From: Lepisosteus oculatus
Lineage: Eukaryota > Chordata > Actinopteri > Semionotiformes > Lepisosteidae
Direction: 5' to 3'
Length of the DNA stretch: 64,000 bases
NCBI RefSeq assembly: GCF_040954835.1
Contig: NC_090697.1
Coordinates: forward strand, 42,592,788 to 42,656,787
Under the pieces are notes generated by a model. It did no database searches, was not told where the DNA came from, and saw only the letters and a program-made list of their open reading frames with translations. This document shows, in pieces, positions 25,790-57,600 of the stretch. Each line of letters begins with the position of its first letter. Positions within the stretch are counted from its first letter, which is position 1. Made by a program: the position numbers and the translations under genes.

Positions 25790-26883
25790 CGTTACTAGCC
25801 TCTTTATTGTATATGCAAATTGGCTAAGAAGAGAGATTTGAGAGGTGTACCGACAAATTGGCCAAACACTTGTCATGCAGGTAAACACATTAAAGAGCAT
25901 TTTAAAAATGAATCTAAAAGTTTTATTGATTTTTCAATATGCATATCACAAAAATACCTTATCTGACCTGTTAAAAAGGTTGGACATCTTCTCATAAGTA
26001 TAAGTATTTTGAAATCTATGATCTTCAGGATACTCTCTAAGAATGAGTCTAAGAAGATATTTCATTTAACCTACACTAAATGATTAAATTTTATTTTACC
26101 TACCAAAATAATACACCACTAATGTATTTTCACTAAACAGTGATATTGTTCTCATTTCAGATGCATGAAGAAATCAGGTTGCAGTAAAACCCTGCGAATA
26201 AGAGGTTCCAATGTTTGTAATGAAAGAATGTTCAGTCATTAGCATTAGCATTGATTTTACAGAAGTGTCAAATCATATGCAGCATGTTTTTTAAGAAACA
26301 CTTATAGTACAGTACAAAGGTCACTTCCCAGCTTCTCAAATATTGTCTGGTATGATATTTGTGTTGGAATTGGACCTGACCTGAAAAAAGGCATACTGTA
26401 ATTAAATGTATATGTTTATTAATATCATTTATTTTGGAGTAATGTTCTAATTTTAAAGGATAAATTCAACCAGTATGTATTGATCTCACTCTTGGTATAT
26501 CATTTGGTTTCATTTTGATTAAATTCAGTGTTATCATTCACCTTTTCTTCTTGAAAGAATCAGAAATATATAGGACCAATTATTTCTTGACAATCAAAAC
26601 CCTTTTTTGTTGGACCGAGTGACTACTCATCTCCTCTTTGAGTTTTGATAATTGAATAGCAGTGTTCATTTTGTATTATTATCCCAGCAACCTATTCTGA
26701 TCCCTTTTTGTGCAACAGTGGAACCAGAACAGAAACAGAAGCATTGTTTCGCATAAGAAACGAGCTGAGGTCACCAATCTACGTGTACATCCGGTATTCA
26801 TGACATAGCTTAACTATTGCAAAATCAAAAATAAATAACAGAGCATAATAACTTCAAAAATGAATCAGGAATTTGGGTACTAC
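25790..26883. other. No gene seen, 3' flank of HHIPL2
   Basis: AT-rich, with no exon-like frame flanked by splice signals. Confidence 0.55.
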
Positions 26884-26889
26884 TTTATT
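26884..26889 (-). promoter_or_regulatory. Candidate poly(A) signal for HHIPL2
   Basis: The minus strand reads AATAAA about 340 nt after the HHIPL2 stop codon. I did not find a nearer canonical hexamer. A chance match is possible in AT-rich DNA. Confidence 0.35.
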
Positions 26890-27227
26890 CTGGTTCTATA
26901 GCTTTGGGTTAAAGCCTTAAAGAAATGCTTTGTGTGTGGGTAGATAATAACATACTGTAGAGCTAAAAAGGTCAAGAAAAACAGCTAATAACAAAAATGT
27001 CATACCCATATTATACACACTAAAACTGATATTTTGGTCCACATTTACCATATGTAGTACTAAAGAAAATGTTTTACAGATTGACTAACCAAAATTATTT
27101 TCAGTGAATTTTATGTTAATTAACATAAATTAAATTATATCTAAATATTTAAAAATATGTCAGTGTCTGGGCTAAAGTACAGCATCTCATTTTGTCTGCA
27201 CCATGTTCCTCAGGCAAATTTAAGTCC

Positions 27228-44637
<17,410 letters not shown>

Positions 44638-44721
44638 GTGGGAATCTTTGCGGTAACGTGCGCACTGTTCTAGGTAATCATGGGCACCCGGCTTAGTCGT
44701 CATCTTCGCTTTATAATTCAT

Positions 44722-45000
44722 TTGGTGCTCAAATGTTTGCTCTGGTTCTCAATGGGGTTTTTGTGGGACGGGTAATACCCCTCTCCTTGGCTGGAATTTC
44801 ACACGTCATTCAAACATCACTCGTGTGAATTTGCTTTTTTCGTCTAGGAATTTTGCAGCGCCAGATTGATCTTTCTTGTATTTAGGGTTCTTGAAAAGTA
44901 TTTCAGTACAGAATCTAGACCTCCTGCTTAATCCCAACATTGTATGGCTGTTGAGATAAAAGAATAATTTAAAGTCGGACAAGTCGGACCTTTTAAAATG
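44722..45000 (-). promoter_or_regulatory. Probable HHIPL2 5' UTR and promoter region
   Basis: This is the stretch immediately upstream of exon 1 on the minus strand. It is less AT-rich than the flanks. I see no convincing TATA box or initiator at a fixed place, so the transcription start is not determined. Confidence 0.3.
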
Positions 45001-46980
45001 AAATGTTTAAATATTTAAAGGAGATTACTATGTAGATGAAATTGTTGCATAAAAATGTGTAGTTAGTAAAGTATTAAGGATTCATTGGCTTTCTTTATGT
45101 TTTAATAAAATCAGTAGCACACCTGATAAATAGGGGTTCTTAAACTGGGAAAATGCTGGTTCAGTTTTCCAGGCAGTATTTCCATTGTGTATCTTTTATT
45201 TGCTCATTGGGTGTATACAGTATAACATTAATCTGCTTTATTCTGTAATACTATACATTGTAATTTATGCTGGGCAATCAGAATACCATTTGTCTTTTGT
45301 GACGTATTCATGTTCAGTACCACAGACATATCAGTCTAAAAAAAACATCCTTAAATGGTTAAATGAAAAAAAAAAATCTCAGGCAATTCTTCCACCACCT
45401 CTGTCACAGCAAGCATTTTTGTTTTCAGTACTTTTAATGGCATTGCGTCTTTCCACCTTTTTAATAACAAGTTACACTTTCATAGTTTTTGATTAGATGC
45501 AGGTACAGCACCAGATTGACATCTCTGCATTGTGATTAATTTTGTTTGCATTATTTCATATCAATAAGTTTTAATTGTATACTTTTGCATTATGCTTCTA
45601 TGCACTAATATTTAGTAGATTCATTCACTGATGATAATATTTCACAGTGCCATATGGAGTGGTTGTATTATAATAGTTTCAGTAAATGTGTAAATAAATG
45701 GCAGAATTTGGTTAAATATAACATACTAATGTGTCATAGCATTGTTCTATGCAGAATGGTATTTTTTTGGATGGCTACAAGAGTGTGAAGGTGGCAGAAG
45801 ATGATGTTTCTTATTTCTCATCAGATGAGAAAGAAAACGTTTTGTGTTATTTTATGACTACTACATGACATACAGGGTAGTGTATTGAACATTGACATCT
45901 GGGATGTAGGGGATGAGAGAACCCATAACAAAAGACCAGATTGTGAGTAAACTCTTCTAAATGTTCTTATGCCATTGTCTGTTACTGTTCCTGCCATCAT
46001 GTCCAGTTCTGGTCATTACCCATTGCTTACTAATTGAGTGTTACTGTACAGTACGCATTTTGAAGTCTTACCAAGTTGTTGCCTGCACATGCCTGGAGGT
46101 GTATAAGGAATGGAACGTGATCTGAGTCTTCTGTGAGACTGTGATGCAGTCTGTTCTCCCTTTATAACTGTGCTGGGAAGCCAGTCAGAGCTGTGAGCTG
46201 TGAATTTGGGGGTTGCAAGCAAGGTGCTTAAATTAAAATAAAATACAAATATTCAGATTCCTATTTATACTGAATCCACATGATCATTTTTAGCCTGAAA
46301 CCAAAGAAGCTTGACTTTGCTGGGTTTAATGGCTGAAGTATGAAATGTGGAAAATCCTTCTTTTTGAGATACTGGCTGTAAATATATTCTTGTAAGGCAT
46401 CATTTCTGTCAGAAGATTATAGTTCATACAGAACTGCTCACCTCAACAGGAGAGAAGTCTACTGTGTGGCTTAATGCCCACTCGAACAGTGCTATTGGAA
46501 AAGAGTGACACTTTTTTTCTCTGCATGCTTCCTCCTCGGCACTTGATTTTTTTTTATTTTGGATGATCACCACCTTGTATTTCCTGTGATACAGGGGCTG
46601 GATTTCTTAGAAAGGAGTGATCTTTATTTTGATGTGCAAATAATATTAATTCCCTCAGTCAGGTGATAAGAAATTCGAATCTATTCTGATGAAGGGTCAC
46701 AATATGGGAGCATCATAAAAAGCCCAACAAGATATATAGCAGTGCGGGACCTCCCAGCAGCTGTCTTTGCTGATAAAACATCAGGGATCAATTCATCAGA
46801 GTCTGTCCACCTCTGGTTAAAAGATTAACTGTGCATTGTTCACATGTAAGACCACAGGGGGGAAGCCTGCACAAAGCAGAATCTACAGAGTCTTGTCTTC
46901 AAGAAGATATTGATAAAGGAACTTCTGGAGCAAACGGTTCAGTGATGTTATGTTTTAACATTTTCATGTCTGTGGTGGAG
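45001..46980. other. Intergenic between HHIPL2 and TAF1A, no gene seen
   Basis: A plus-strand frame at 45185-45496 (103 codons) is AT-rich and hydrophobic without any recognisable feature. Nothing else is supported. Confidence 0.5.
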
Positions 46981-47296
46981 TAGCATGGGGGTGCAGTGGT
47001 TAGCATTGCTGCCTCACAGCACTGGGTTTAATTCCAGACCTGGGGTGCTATCTGTGTGATGTTTGTACAGTATGTTCTCCCTGTGTGCATATGGGTTTCC
47101 TCTAGGTGTTCCTGTTTGCTCCACCAGTCCAAAAAATACTGGTAGGGTAACTGGTTTCTGGGAAAACTGGTGCTAGGTGTGAGTGTATGTGTGTCTGCCC
47201 TGTGATGGACGTGTCTCCTGTCCTCATACCCATTGCTTGCTGGGATAGGTTCTGGCTCCCCCGAATGGGAAGAAGCAGTTAGAAAATGGATGGATG
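46981..47296 (+). mobile_element. SINE-like repeat with tRNA-like boxes
   Basis: Same family as 35723..36027: GGTGCAGTGGTTAGCATTGC (A-box-like), GGGTTTAATTCCAGACC (B-box-like), and a tail GTTAGAAAATGGATGGATG. Nearly full length, between HHIPL2 and TAF1A. Confidence 0.7.
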
Positions 47297-49479
47297 TCTG
47301 TGGTGCTGAAACTTTGTTTTTATTTTGTGTTGACAGCAACAGCTTTTAATGCTGGATGAATTTTGATTCATACCCAGTACATTCTGTCTACCATATGACC
47401 TTTCTGTTCAATGTTAGCCCTTAAGCTCTGACCTGCAGAACAGCAATCACTTGACTACCATTGCAAGTTTTACTCCTCCACTCCAACATACATACAGTGA
47501 ATATACATGTACATAACATATTGAAAATATATGCAACAAAACAATTATACTTAAATTAACCATCTACGTAAAACAATTATACAACATACTTGGTACAGGA
47601 ACATATACAGCACATATAAAGTAAAATGTAAATCATTACACAAAATGATTTACTTACTCATTTGAATCCCATTCTGTGTGCCTTCCATTCAGCTGAGTTT
47701 TCCATTGTATCCTACAGATTTAATTTGATGTCAATTGATATCAGCCTCAGGCCAGAAATCCTTTCCTTCCCATTGAATTTAGTTTTTAATGAGCATTAGT
47801 TTTGAAATGGATCTCTCTCCAGTTTCTACCGTCACAAGTAAGGTGCTGAATAGAATTAGAGTGATTCACCCCTCAGATACACTGGCAGAGATGGCACTAT
47901 TTTTAAAACATATGTTGGCTATATGACTTAAAACTGATTAACAACTCTCTGTAAGCTCTAAAGTTTGAGAAATGCACAACTACTAAATTGATGCAGCCAC
48001 AAAAAAACATTTACTCTAAAATAATTTTTGGATTTGGGATTTTTTTTTCAAAATGTCTTATTACTTTCATTACTTTGTATTTCCTCAAACTCTGATTCCT
48101 CTTCCGATTTGTCGGACAATATAACTGCTGTGTTTATGAGCTTCTTGAAATCAAGCCATTACAAGGCTAAATCGTCTGTGGCACCACTGAGCAAAGTTAC
48201 TGCTTTGTGGAGGTCTGTGTCTTTAATTGTAGCATCTGTGACACAATAATTACCTTTCCCAATATCCTAGTTTGGAAGAAAAAAAAAACAAAACAAAATT
48301 TAATTTTCCTTGATAATCTCTAATGCTGTTTTCTCCACTGCCTTTGTATTTTTACTTAAAAGAAATACTTTTAATAGTACTTTGATGAAATCCACTTACT
48401 TGATCCTTGAATGGACTAGTCATTCATAGGAGGATGACCATCTGGAAGGGCTCAGCTTTTTTAGGGGTTTATTGGGACAACCTTTCTGAAGTAGAGTCAA
48501 ATGAAAACATTAGAAGTCACGTCTTAATGCTGTGTACAAAAATTATACAACCTTTCAATCACCTCATAAAGTGTATTACCTCTGACTTTCTTTTGACAGT
48601 ATACAGACTGTATACAGTATAACTGAAACATGGAAAGCTAGGTTTAGATCAGTGTATGTACGCAGCTTGCAGTTTTTCCTTTGATGTTCTTGCATGCACC
48701 CCAAAATGCAAGCAAGAATATTGTGGTGGCACCTCACACCCCTGTCCATGACACTTTGTAGGATCTAAACCTTTCTTGTTTGCATAACTGAGGTCTGAGT
48801 TCTTTGAATTCTTGAAAGATGTCTGAAATCTATGATGTACCAGATCTATACATTTGATCCTTATTGTCAAGAGCTAAAGCAGTTATTGCTAACATCTGTG
48901 TTGGAACCTGAGTTTTTTAAGTCTTTAGCTTGGTTTTACAAGTCAGCCTATAGCGCTGGTTGGAACCATTCTTTTGTACCCTTTCATTTCATGCTTGTTA
49001 TAGCAAAATAAAACTTGGAACAAATTCAGTCTTCAAGATGGTTAATTATATTTTAAAAGTTTTAGAAGCTAAAAATACATTACCTCCACCAAGATTATAA
49101 TTAATTTTTTACTGCCTACCTTGATGTTGACATGGCAGCCCACATCTTAATTTCTAAAGCATTCTATACAGATGACTGCTGCTGTTAAGATGTTAATTAT
49201 CAATCCTTGTACAGGAAGCAGCAGCAATATTGTAATTTTAATTAAAAATGTATAATAAATGAAACAATCTGTAAAATCCAGGCTTCCCTGAAAGATTTAG
49301 GGCCTAATTTTAATAACCCAACTCAAGGACAATATGCAAATGTACATGCAAAACTGCCCTACAACTGAAGAAGAGGAGCTTGTAGAGTGTAATTTTGACC
49401 AAACAGCGGGAGTTTAAATTTTCTTGCCAATACTAACATATTTACAACTGCAATTGGACATTAAGCTTTATTAGGTCTG
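47297..49479. other. Intergenic between HHIPL2 and TAF1A, no gene seen
   Basis: A minus-strand 73-codon frame at 48649-48870 contains KGLDPTKCHGQGCEVPPQY, which looks like a fragment of a mobile-element protein, but I cannot name the family. Confidence 0.45.
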
Positions 49480-49700
49480 CACAGAGAATTATACTACATT
49501 TTCCTAGGAACAGGCTTCCATGTATAGTGTGCTTCCCTGTAGAAAACACAGTAATTAGAAAAATGTAACTTGAACAATAACCACCCTTAAGAACTTTGTC
49601 CCAATAATTGTAATCCTGGTCTGTGATTGGACCCCACACCTCACTGCCATATGGGGCAATTGGTTGTGTAAAATGTTCAACTATATTGTACAGCCTTTAA
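49480..49700 (-). pseudogene. LINE ORF2 C-terminal fragment
   Basis: Minus-strand translation reads QPIAPYGSEVWGPITDQDYN then YWDKVLKG, resembling the segment IALYGSEVWGP...WDK found after the reverse transcriptase domain in fish LINEs. Only this fragment is seen. Confidence 0.45.
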
Positions 49701-49921
49701 TGGCACCAAAAGCCCTTCATGCATTCTCCTACAATGTCCTCACTACCCAGATATCAGCCGTCACTGGATCACATTGCATTTGTCAGTGTGAAATTTCATG
49801 TGCCATGCTTCTTCTGCCCAGTAAATCATCAAATTTGCACATAGAATCAATAATGTATCTGCACATATACAGTAGTTGGCTGTTACAATGCACTGAACAG
49901 ATCGGAAAAGCTGTGTCTAGG

Positions 49922-50461
49922 TGACACGCTGAGGAATTCAAATGCTTGATCCCAGTAAAAGCTTGAGGAGTGACAAGAGCTGAAAGAGATAAACAAACCA
50001 GATCAGAGTACGAAGGCAGGTGGAGATAGCCAAAAAATATAATACAGACTGAATTGAAGGCAAGCACAGCTGTCAGGGCTGAGCTGGGCTGGCCACCAGG
50101 CAAGTGGTTCAGTTGTTTCCTACTGGTCCAGTGCTTGGTTAGACAGACGGGGCACCAACAGGCAGATCAAGTTCAAGGCAGACACCAGAGCTGAAGTCAG
50201 GCTGGATGTCTTTCTTAGGAGTAGGCTTGTTATGCTGTGAGCACTAGGCTGGTCAGGTTACTCAAAGACAGAGCACAGGATCAGTGGCAGTTCTGGGGTT
50301 AAATGGTGTTGACTAGTGGAATAACTGTTTAATAGGAGGTAGGGTGTTGGGACAAGTGGCCCAAGTGAGACCCCAAAGCCCCAGGAGGTATTTGCCTCCC
50401 CATGTGTATGTGGCCGGTTTCTGTGGAGCTGCAGGCTCTGGCTCGCCCAGGTACAGTATAA
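49922..50461 (-). mobile_element. Possible LTR-like GC-rich block
   Basis: On the minus strand the block runs from TGTTATACTG to GTGTCA, so it has TG/CA ends, and it is clearly richer in G+C than its flanks. The flanking pentamers CTAGG and CTAAC agree at only three of five bases, so a target duplication is not shown. It could be another repeat type. Confidence 0.3.
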
Positions 50462-50718
50462 CACTAACTACACCAGAATCGAAAAACAATGAAAGATCAG
50501 GAAGAGCAACAGGACTATAACAGATCTTTGCAGTACTTTTCTGAACTGAATTTTCCTTGAATAAAAAAAAAAAAAATTCCCTCAATAAAATCAACATTCA
50601 AAACAGAGACACTTTCATATTTTTTAACAAAATGACATTTACTAACGTAATCCAAAAATTAGGATTGGACAGAAAAATAAAAATGTTATGTACAGTACAT
50701 TTCATGCAGTACATTTTT

Positions 50719-50768
50719 ATCATTATAACATTATAATTATAACATATAACATTATAACATTATAACAC
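50719..50768. repeat. Short AT-rich tandem repeat (ATTATAAC)n
   Basis: Several imperfect copies of an 8-bp unit, between the two genes. Confidence 0.8.
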
Positions 50769-51464
50769 ATTTTGTCCATGTATATACATTGTTGAGAGCT
50801 CCTACATGTGTCAGTGCGAGACTTTTCATGAAGCTTTCTGGAAGCTCCACATATCATGCCACTTGCTTTAGTGTTAACTAATCCAATTCTTTGTTTCAAG
50901 CATTGTAGTACATCAACACCAAGATAATAAAGACCTTCCTTTTCTAAATCAATGCTGCTTCTTTCTTAGAATATGATTATTTTATATTTATTTAAATGTT
51001 GCTTTAGCATTTATCATTTTAAAGATATATGATTTGTATATACTTTAATTTATTTTTAAAGTTATGATCCTTCTCCTCTTAAAGTATAATAAAGGTTTGG
51101 ATGCTAATGATGAACTACTGAAATTCAACTGTATAAAATAAGACTTCTGAAGCACAACCAACCTGTACAGGAAAGAAGGACTGTTTTGTGAACTTGAGAA
51201 AAGAGAAAAATATTTTGTAGTAATGATCACTGGAAAACAAAATTAAGAAAATAACTTTATAATAAGTCTTATTTTCAAGAAATGATTGTTCAGGCAAACA
51301 ATGTCTCACAGAAACACAAATGTACACAAGAGTGGGGACATGTGGCATTTGATGAATAAGGCAACGAGTTAAAAATGACTTCACATACAGTGCTATACAT
51401 TCCTTTTGAAATAACATGTGCAGTCATAAAACCTCTTAAGGAAAACCTCAAGGAGAACGAAACC

Positions 51465-51470
51465 TTTATT
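51465..51470 (-). promoter_or_regulatory. Candidate poly(A) signal for TAF1A
   Basis: The minus strand reads AATAAA 117 nt after the TAF1A stop codon, a normal distance, implying a short 3' UTR. It supports 51587 as the real end of the gene. Confidence 0.5.
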
Positions 51471-51586
51471 TTCCATGGTCACTTTCTTCTTTAAAATACT
51501 AAGGGAGAGTATAAGAATAGGAATGGTTTACATGCTTATAAATTGACAAAAAAAAGTTAAGACCTTCTTAAGTCTGCAAACAACAA

Positions 51587-51690
51587 CTACCGAAGTTTAC
51601 ATTTGCGTTTGGTTGCTTTCTTGGATTCTTTCTTCGTTTTTTTCTTTAGCTTTTGACAGTGCCCACCCTTCTGGCTGCAATACACAGATT
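51587..51690 (-). CDS. TAF1A: TAF1A last coding exon (basic tail and stop)
   Basis: Acceptor TATTTTAG|AATCTG, 104 nt ending in TAG at 51587-51589. It codes KSVYCSQKGGHCQKLKKKTK then KESKKATKRKCKLR. The Lys/Arg-rich end resembles a nuclear or nucleolar targeting signal and corresponds in position, not in detail, to the basic human C-terminus. The intron before it is about 6 kb, so transcript evidence would be needed to exclude an alternative final exon. Confidence 0.78.
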
Positions 51691-54600
51691 CTAAAATAAA
51701 GAGAAAATAATAATTATTTGTAAGCACTCATTTTATTTCTAGTGTGAACAATTTATTAAAATGATCTACTGTAGTAGTTTCACATTTTTGAAATATGTGA
51801 TATTCTGTATGAAAAAAACATGCAGTAAATGAGAGTATATATGAGATATTGTAAATATCTAGTCAGTAATAACTTATTAACTTTCTTATTATTAACATTT
51901 ATGGGTTTCTGAATTCAGCAATTATGATGACAAATAACTATTTTAAAATCTTTCCAAAAAATATTCCTCTTCTTATTTATGCTACTGCTTGCATCTGGAC
52001 AAATTTAGTGAGTACTAATTTCTGGTATTTTAACTATTGAGAACATTAATTGGCTATTTAATAACACAATCCTTAAACTACAGCAGAGTCAACAGTGCAC
52101 TACTGCGGTATATAAATAAATGAAATATGAAACAAAGCACTTAAATTCAGTTACCTCCAAATTTACGGAGAACTTTTACGGTTCCTTCAGAACATCCATT
52201 TTATTTTGCTCAGAGATTAGGTTAAACTGTTTTCCCCTTAAGTTTTTCTATGTTAGTTCTGTACAGTAAACCTGTTCATTTGTTTGGCAACTAAAACCTG
52301 TAGACTCACATGTTCTCTAATATCTATTCCATACTCAGAAGCTTATTTACCTTCTTTTTATTGCCTTTTTAGTGCAAAAAGATAGAATTGCACTGTTAAG
52401 TTTACCAAAAGCTTTTTTTACATTATAAGCTTTGAAGTTGTCCTTGCATGTTTACAGACACAGCATCTAACCACAATAAAAAAGCAGATGTGGAGATTTG
52501 CAGAAAAGGCCATTACAGATGTGTGATCTTCTATACTGCAACTGATCTAGGAATGCCTTCATAATGAAAAAAACACAGCTCTATATACTGTTTTAACACC
52601 AAGTTGTGCAGTTTTATGACAGTTTTATGACAGGACAGACCATTACCTTCTGTTATATTGTGTCTATGTGTAGACTGTAGGAGGCAAAGATTAAATTCAT
52701 GTTGAATTATTTATTTTAATGATCATGAACTATCCTATTTTCTTAACCTAAAGGGCTGCATCTGTTGATCATTATTTCTGATCTCCTTCTCTAGTATTAA
52801 ATCAATACCTGAAATGTTAAGCCGCATCCAATTCTAAATCACACTCATTCAATGATCACTCAAATATATTTTCTAGCTGGACATCTTTTAGAAAACTGAT
52901 CATTTAAAATACTGTGCTTCTTAACAGTACCCTTTTAGAGAATCAAATGCAAGAATTGAAAAATCACTTCCGACAATTATGTTTTTAAACATTATTTAAA
53001 CTGCACATGGGTGCTACATGGCTATGCATATTAGAATGATAAACTAGTTACTACACTGCTTCACTGCTTTTAATGTCAGAGTAAAATGATAATTTTGTAC
53101 TGTCACTCCCAGGCATAAGTTATTAACTTCTTTATTTAGTTTTAGTCTATAAAGCTATTTTGTTTTGATTAATTATAAGCAATCAAATATTTCAGTTTGA
53201 AGTATACAAAATGATATAAGTGAATAAAGAGGCAGTATGATTTAAGCACCTAAATCAAAATTATGGCACTGAATTTAAAAGAAATCACACTTATTTAGAA
53301 GAAATTTTTATTTTCAGTGCGACAATCCTCTGTGGCACAGCTTGTGTGCATTCATTAATTGAATGTACACAACTGTTTTGTGCAAGATGACAATATTATA
53401 AAAATTATATTTAGAGATCCAGACAAATTCCGAGAGAGGTCTCTTATTCTTTCTCCAGAATTCTCCAAAGCCCCTAACTTTGTTTTCAAAATTAAGTCCC
53501 TGGAGTGAATCAAAAAGATTGTTATGCTTTCATGCAAAAATACCTATGCAATGTTGATGCCATTTTGATAATTCATGGAGCTTGACACCTCCAACTTGTG
53601 ACTGTACTATTGAGTAGAAACATATTTCCTTTTTCTTTTTTGGGGGCTCATCTTTGAATTCACATTGCTAACAATGGGAAGTGAAAAAAAACTATATACA
53701 GAATGTGTCATATATAACATTTGTTGTTAAAAAAATATATAAAAATATTTATCCAAAATAACTTCCTTCTAAACTCAAGGATCATAAGGGGAGTGGTTGA
53801 TGCCATCTCTTTGAACTACTCTTGGGTCTACCAACACCACAGTGAAGAATCGACACTTTTAGAAACAGCTGCGAAAATTCCTGCATTCCATTCAAGCAAC
53901 TATGAAACAACTGCTGAACTATTTGCAAGGTCAGTGAGTGGACTATGGTGGATCTGTTATTGAAATCCACCAAAAAAGCAAACTGCTACACGTTTTGGCT
54001 GGTATTGTCAAATATGATCGATTATTTTTCCACTTTTCATAACAGACCCTTTTTCATTTTTCATGCTTTTTGAATGCCCCCATTTCTAATGCACTTAGGA
54101 AAGAGTCTTGCATCGGGTAATGTTCCAGTGATAAACCTCTAAGTAGGGTGGGCTCTTAAACATTCACAGAATGCATGCTTATTTTCCTCCACAGTTGTGG
54201 CAGGGTTGCAATGTAATTAAAACTGCAAACTATCACTTATACACATGTAGATGCACAGGCATATATTTCTTTCCACACGTCTTGACACACTTACTTTATG
54301 TGCAGAAAACAAACAGTGCAAAATGAACTGTAACTTCTTCTACATGCTTATCACACCCTCCCCCAATACTGTCATAATAAAGATTAGTTAACATTGCATA
54401 TATAATTACTGGGATAGAAAATACATGTTGCCTCCATGAAAAACTTCAGTACATTCATCCCTGTAAAGTATTGGAATCATTACATAAAATCCATGTTCAG
54501 AATTACAATTAAAGTTTAGACACATCTAAGCACACATAAAGCTATTACCTTCAAGCGATGCATTATACCATTGCCGTGAACTTATATACGAACATAAGGA

Positions 54601-57600
54601 TCCACAAGCAATCACTGAATCTGAGCAAAGATTAGTCCAATTTTTTAGTTGAACTCTTCACATGATGATTTCATGGGTTTTTTTCCTCAAAGAACTGTCA
54701 GTGAGTATAATATAAATACTCCAAAATGTAAAAGCCGAAAGATGCAACATCTGAACAAAATACAGAAAAAATAAATAGCTACCTATTACTAAGATTTTGC
54801 AACAGGCACCCAGACAAAAAAGGTCGTAATGACACAGACTCCTACAAAAAAGACCAAGTTAAAAGCCAGTTACCTAAAAAGGAATCTTAAATACAGCTCT
54901 TTCCTCCTCTTTTTTGCTGTTGTTGAAAAGGCGGTCTAATCCTTGTAGAGCACTAACAAAGTAGTATAGAACCACATAATTAAAGAGGACTGATGACAAT
55001 GATTCACCAACAGCAAAGTGGTTACCAAATTCCTGGATGGCAATACATGATACAGTCTGTAGTTTTACTTTGCTATACACTAAAATTGCAAGAATTGCAA
55101 GTCCTACACTTAACAGGATGCCAGTCCAGGCAAATCATTTCAAACAGCAAAATGAAAGGAATGTTTCAGAACCTGAGACACATCATTAAATTCTCATACC
55201 CATCCATCCATTTTCTAACCACTTTAGCCAATACTTCATCTTGAAAAACCAATGTGACACTGTAGGGTGTTACTTTGCAACAAGTCCCATTATTAATAAT
55301 CAAATAATGGGAATTCCTTACACTTATGTAGCATATTTCTCGACACTCCATTCAAAGCGCTTTACAGGTAATGGGGACACCCCTGCACCACCACCAATGT
55401 GCAGCATCCACCTGGATGATGCAACAGCAGCCATAGTGTGCCAGTACACTCACCACACATCAGCTATCAGTGGGGAGGAGAACAAAGAGATGAAGCCAGT
55501 TCATAGATGGGGATTATTAGGAGGCCATATAGACATACTATGAAGACAGATGGCATGACTGTTTGTGTACACAAACCATGTGTGAAGAGTGTGCATGCCC
55601 CTGTGTATGTACAGAAACATATTACTATTAGGAGACTACAAACCCTTCAATTTGTCCTGTTCATTGTTGTAAATTTATGGTTACAGTTGTGTTCTTACCT
55701 TGCTTTGTGGTCAGATATATCTTGCTGGGAAACTGTCTCTTTTTTTTTAAAGCTTTGCACACTCAGATGTGGCTTTTCAGTATGGCCACTGTCTGATCCA
55801 TATTGTGAGGAAGTGCGTTACGAACCGGGTCACCAATTTCTATTAATTGTGCTCAATATTTGTTTTAAACACAGATGTAGATTAAAAAATGTGATGTCAT
55901 AAGTATAATTCTATTCTTTTTTGGGATACATCAATGTAGCTGTATCAGTTTTTGCTTTGGATGAATACCCCACCATACCCAAAAGTGCTTTATTTTTCCA
56001 ACTAAAGGTTAAGCCTGGGCTTTTCTTGTGCACAAAAAAGTGTATAATTTTGTTTTTCAAACACCTCACCACTCATTGATAATTGTGGGAAAATCAGGCT
56101 CCACTAGGGACACAGAGGCATTTTATTGTGCGGTTGTCCCTCATCATCATCATCTGTGAAGGACTGCTTTATCACACAAGGCTACCACACTCACAATCAG
56201 CAAGCACCCAGAGAATTAACTAGCAATGTGTGAACCATGTGGTTCAACCTGTAATCAGCCTTGAAGTGATAAGTCATTTTGGCATTTTGGCTTTAAAACC
56301 TAATATTATGAAGGAACAAGCAGAGGTTAAGTAGAACACACTGAAGTAGAACACATACATTAACTTTGTATCAGCCACCAAACTCTTTTTTTCTGCCCTG
56401 TTAACCAAGACATAAGAGTGCAGTCTGCAAGAGCGTAATAAGAGTTCCTTGCTATCCAGATGTCATTTAACTTGTGATCTGGACCCTGTTACAATATTTT
56501 TACTACCATATAAAAACTGACTCTAGCCACAGGGTCAGCATTTCAGACAGTATGCCTGTGGTCGAATATGTAAACATTCTTTATGTTTGTTTTACATGGT
56601 TTCTACTACTTTGGTTTGCTATCTCCAGATGTCAATTAAAGATGAGCTTTAAATTTTAATATGATTTCATTTAATCAAGCTACAGTAAGGGTGATAACAG
56701 CAGTATTAACATTATTTCAATCGCCACTGATTCTCCCAATAGTTTTGCAAGTTAGGAAATACCTTGAAACACTGCCAGTAGCTGCTTGTACAAAAATACA
56801 AAAAATGAAGAAAAATGACAAAAGTATGCCAAGATCAAAGAGTTAAGAAGCAAAACATGACTGAACTGCATTACTAGAACTCTAAATAACTAACGGTACC
56901 ATCAATGGACTATTTTTAAAGGACAGGACAGAGAAGAAAGAAGAGTGACTGTGGCAGACAGGCTTAAAAGGTAGCTGGGATAGTTCTATGCTTGTTCAAA
57001 TACACACTTAGGAAAAATCTTTGAACAAATAAATTAGTATCAAATATAAATATGATCAATCCATGCAGTGTAATGATGACTGCATTAAGCTAGCCTTATT
57101 CTTGTTCTGTACTTAAATTGCTTAAAATAGTTCTTTGCCAAATTTAGTTTAAGTCAATTTCTATAATAAATACTGTAAATGATTTACTGTGAGTGAAAAT
57201 GTACATGATACAGTGTTGAATTATAGTTTATTAAAAAAATACCCAGCGACAAAAGTGGGTATTAAAAAGTCTTCAGACAACAATGAAAATAAGGATTTGA
57301 ACAACTATGATCTCCACAACAAAATAAAAGACACTTATAAGCTGAAAAGGCTTAAATGTTATCTTCAAAATATGGAAGGCTATTAAATTTGATATCTAAA
57401 AAGTTATTAAGATAAAGGTCAATATTAAAAATATACCGTGCCTACAGAAAGGGTATGAACTTTCTATTTAGACTTTTCAAGGTTTTCATTTTTAATGTCT
57501 GAGCATTTTTTTTGGGAGGCCATGTTACATAGTGTAAATAAAGGTAAAATAACTATCCTGATTTCAGGCTGTTAAGCCACAAAATACGTTACTTTGGAAA

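Noticed and set aside
1..27000. Search for DUSP10 or other exons in the left flank
   Set aside because: No frame bounded by splice signals resembled a phosphatase or any other conserved protein.
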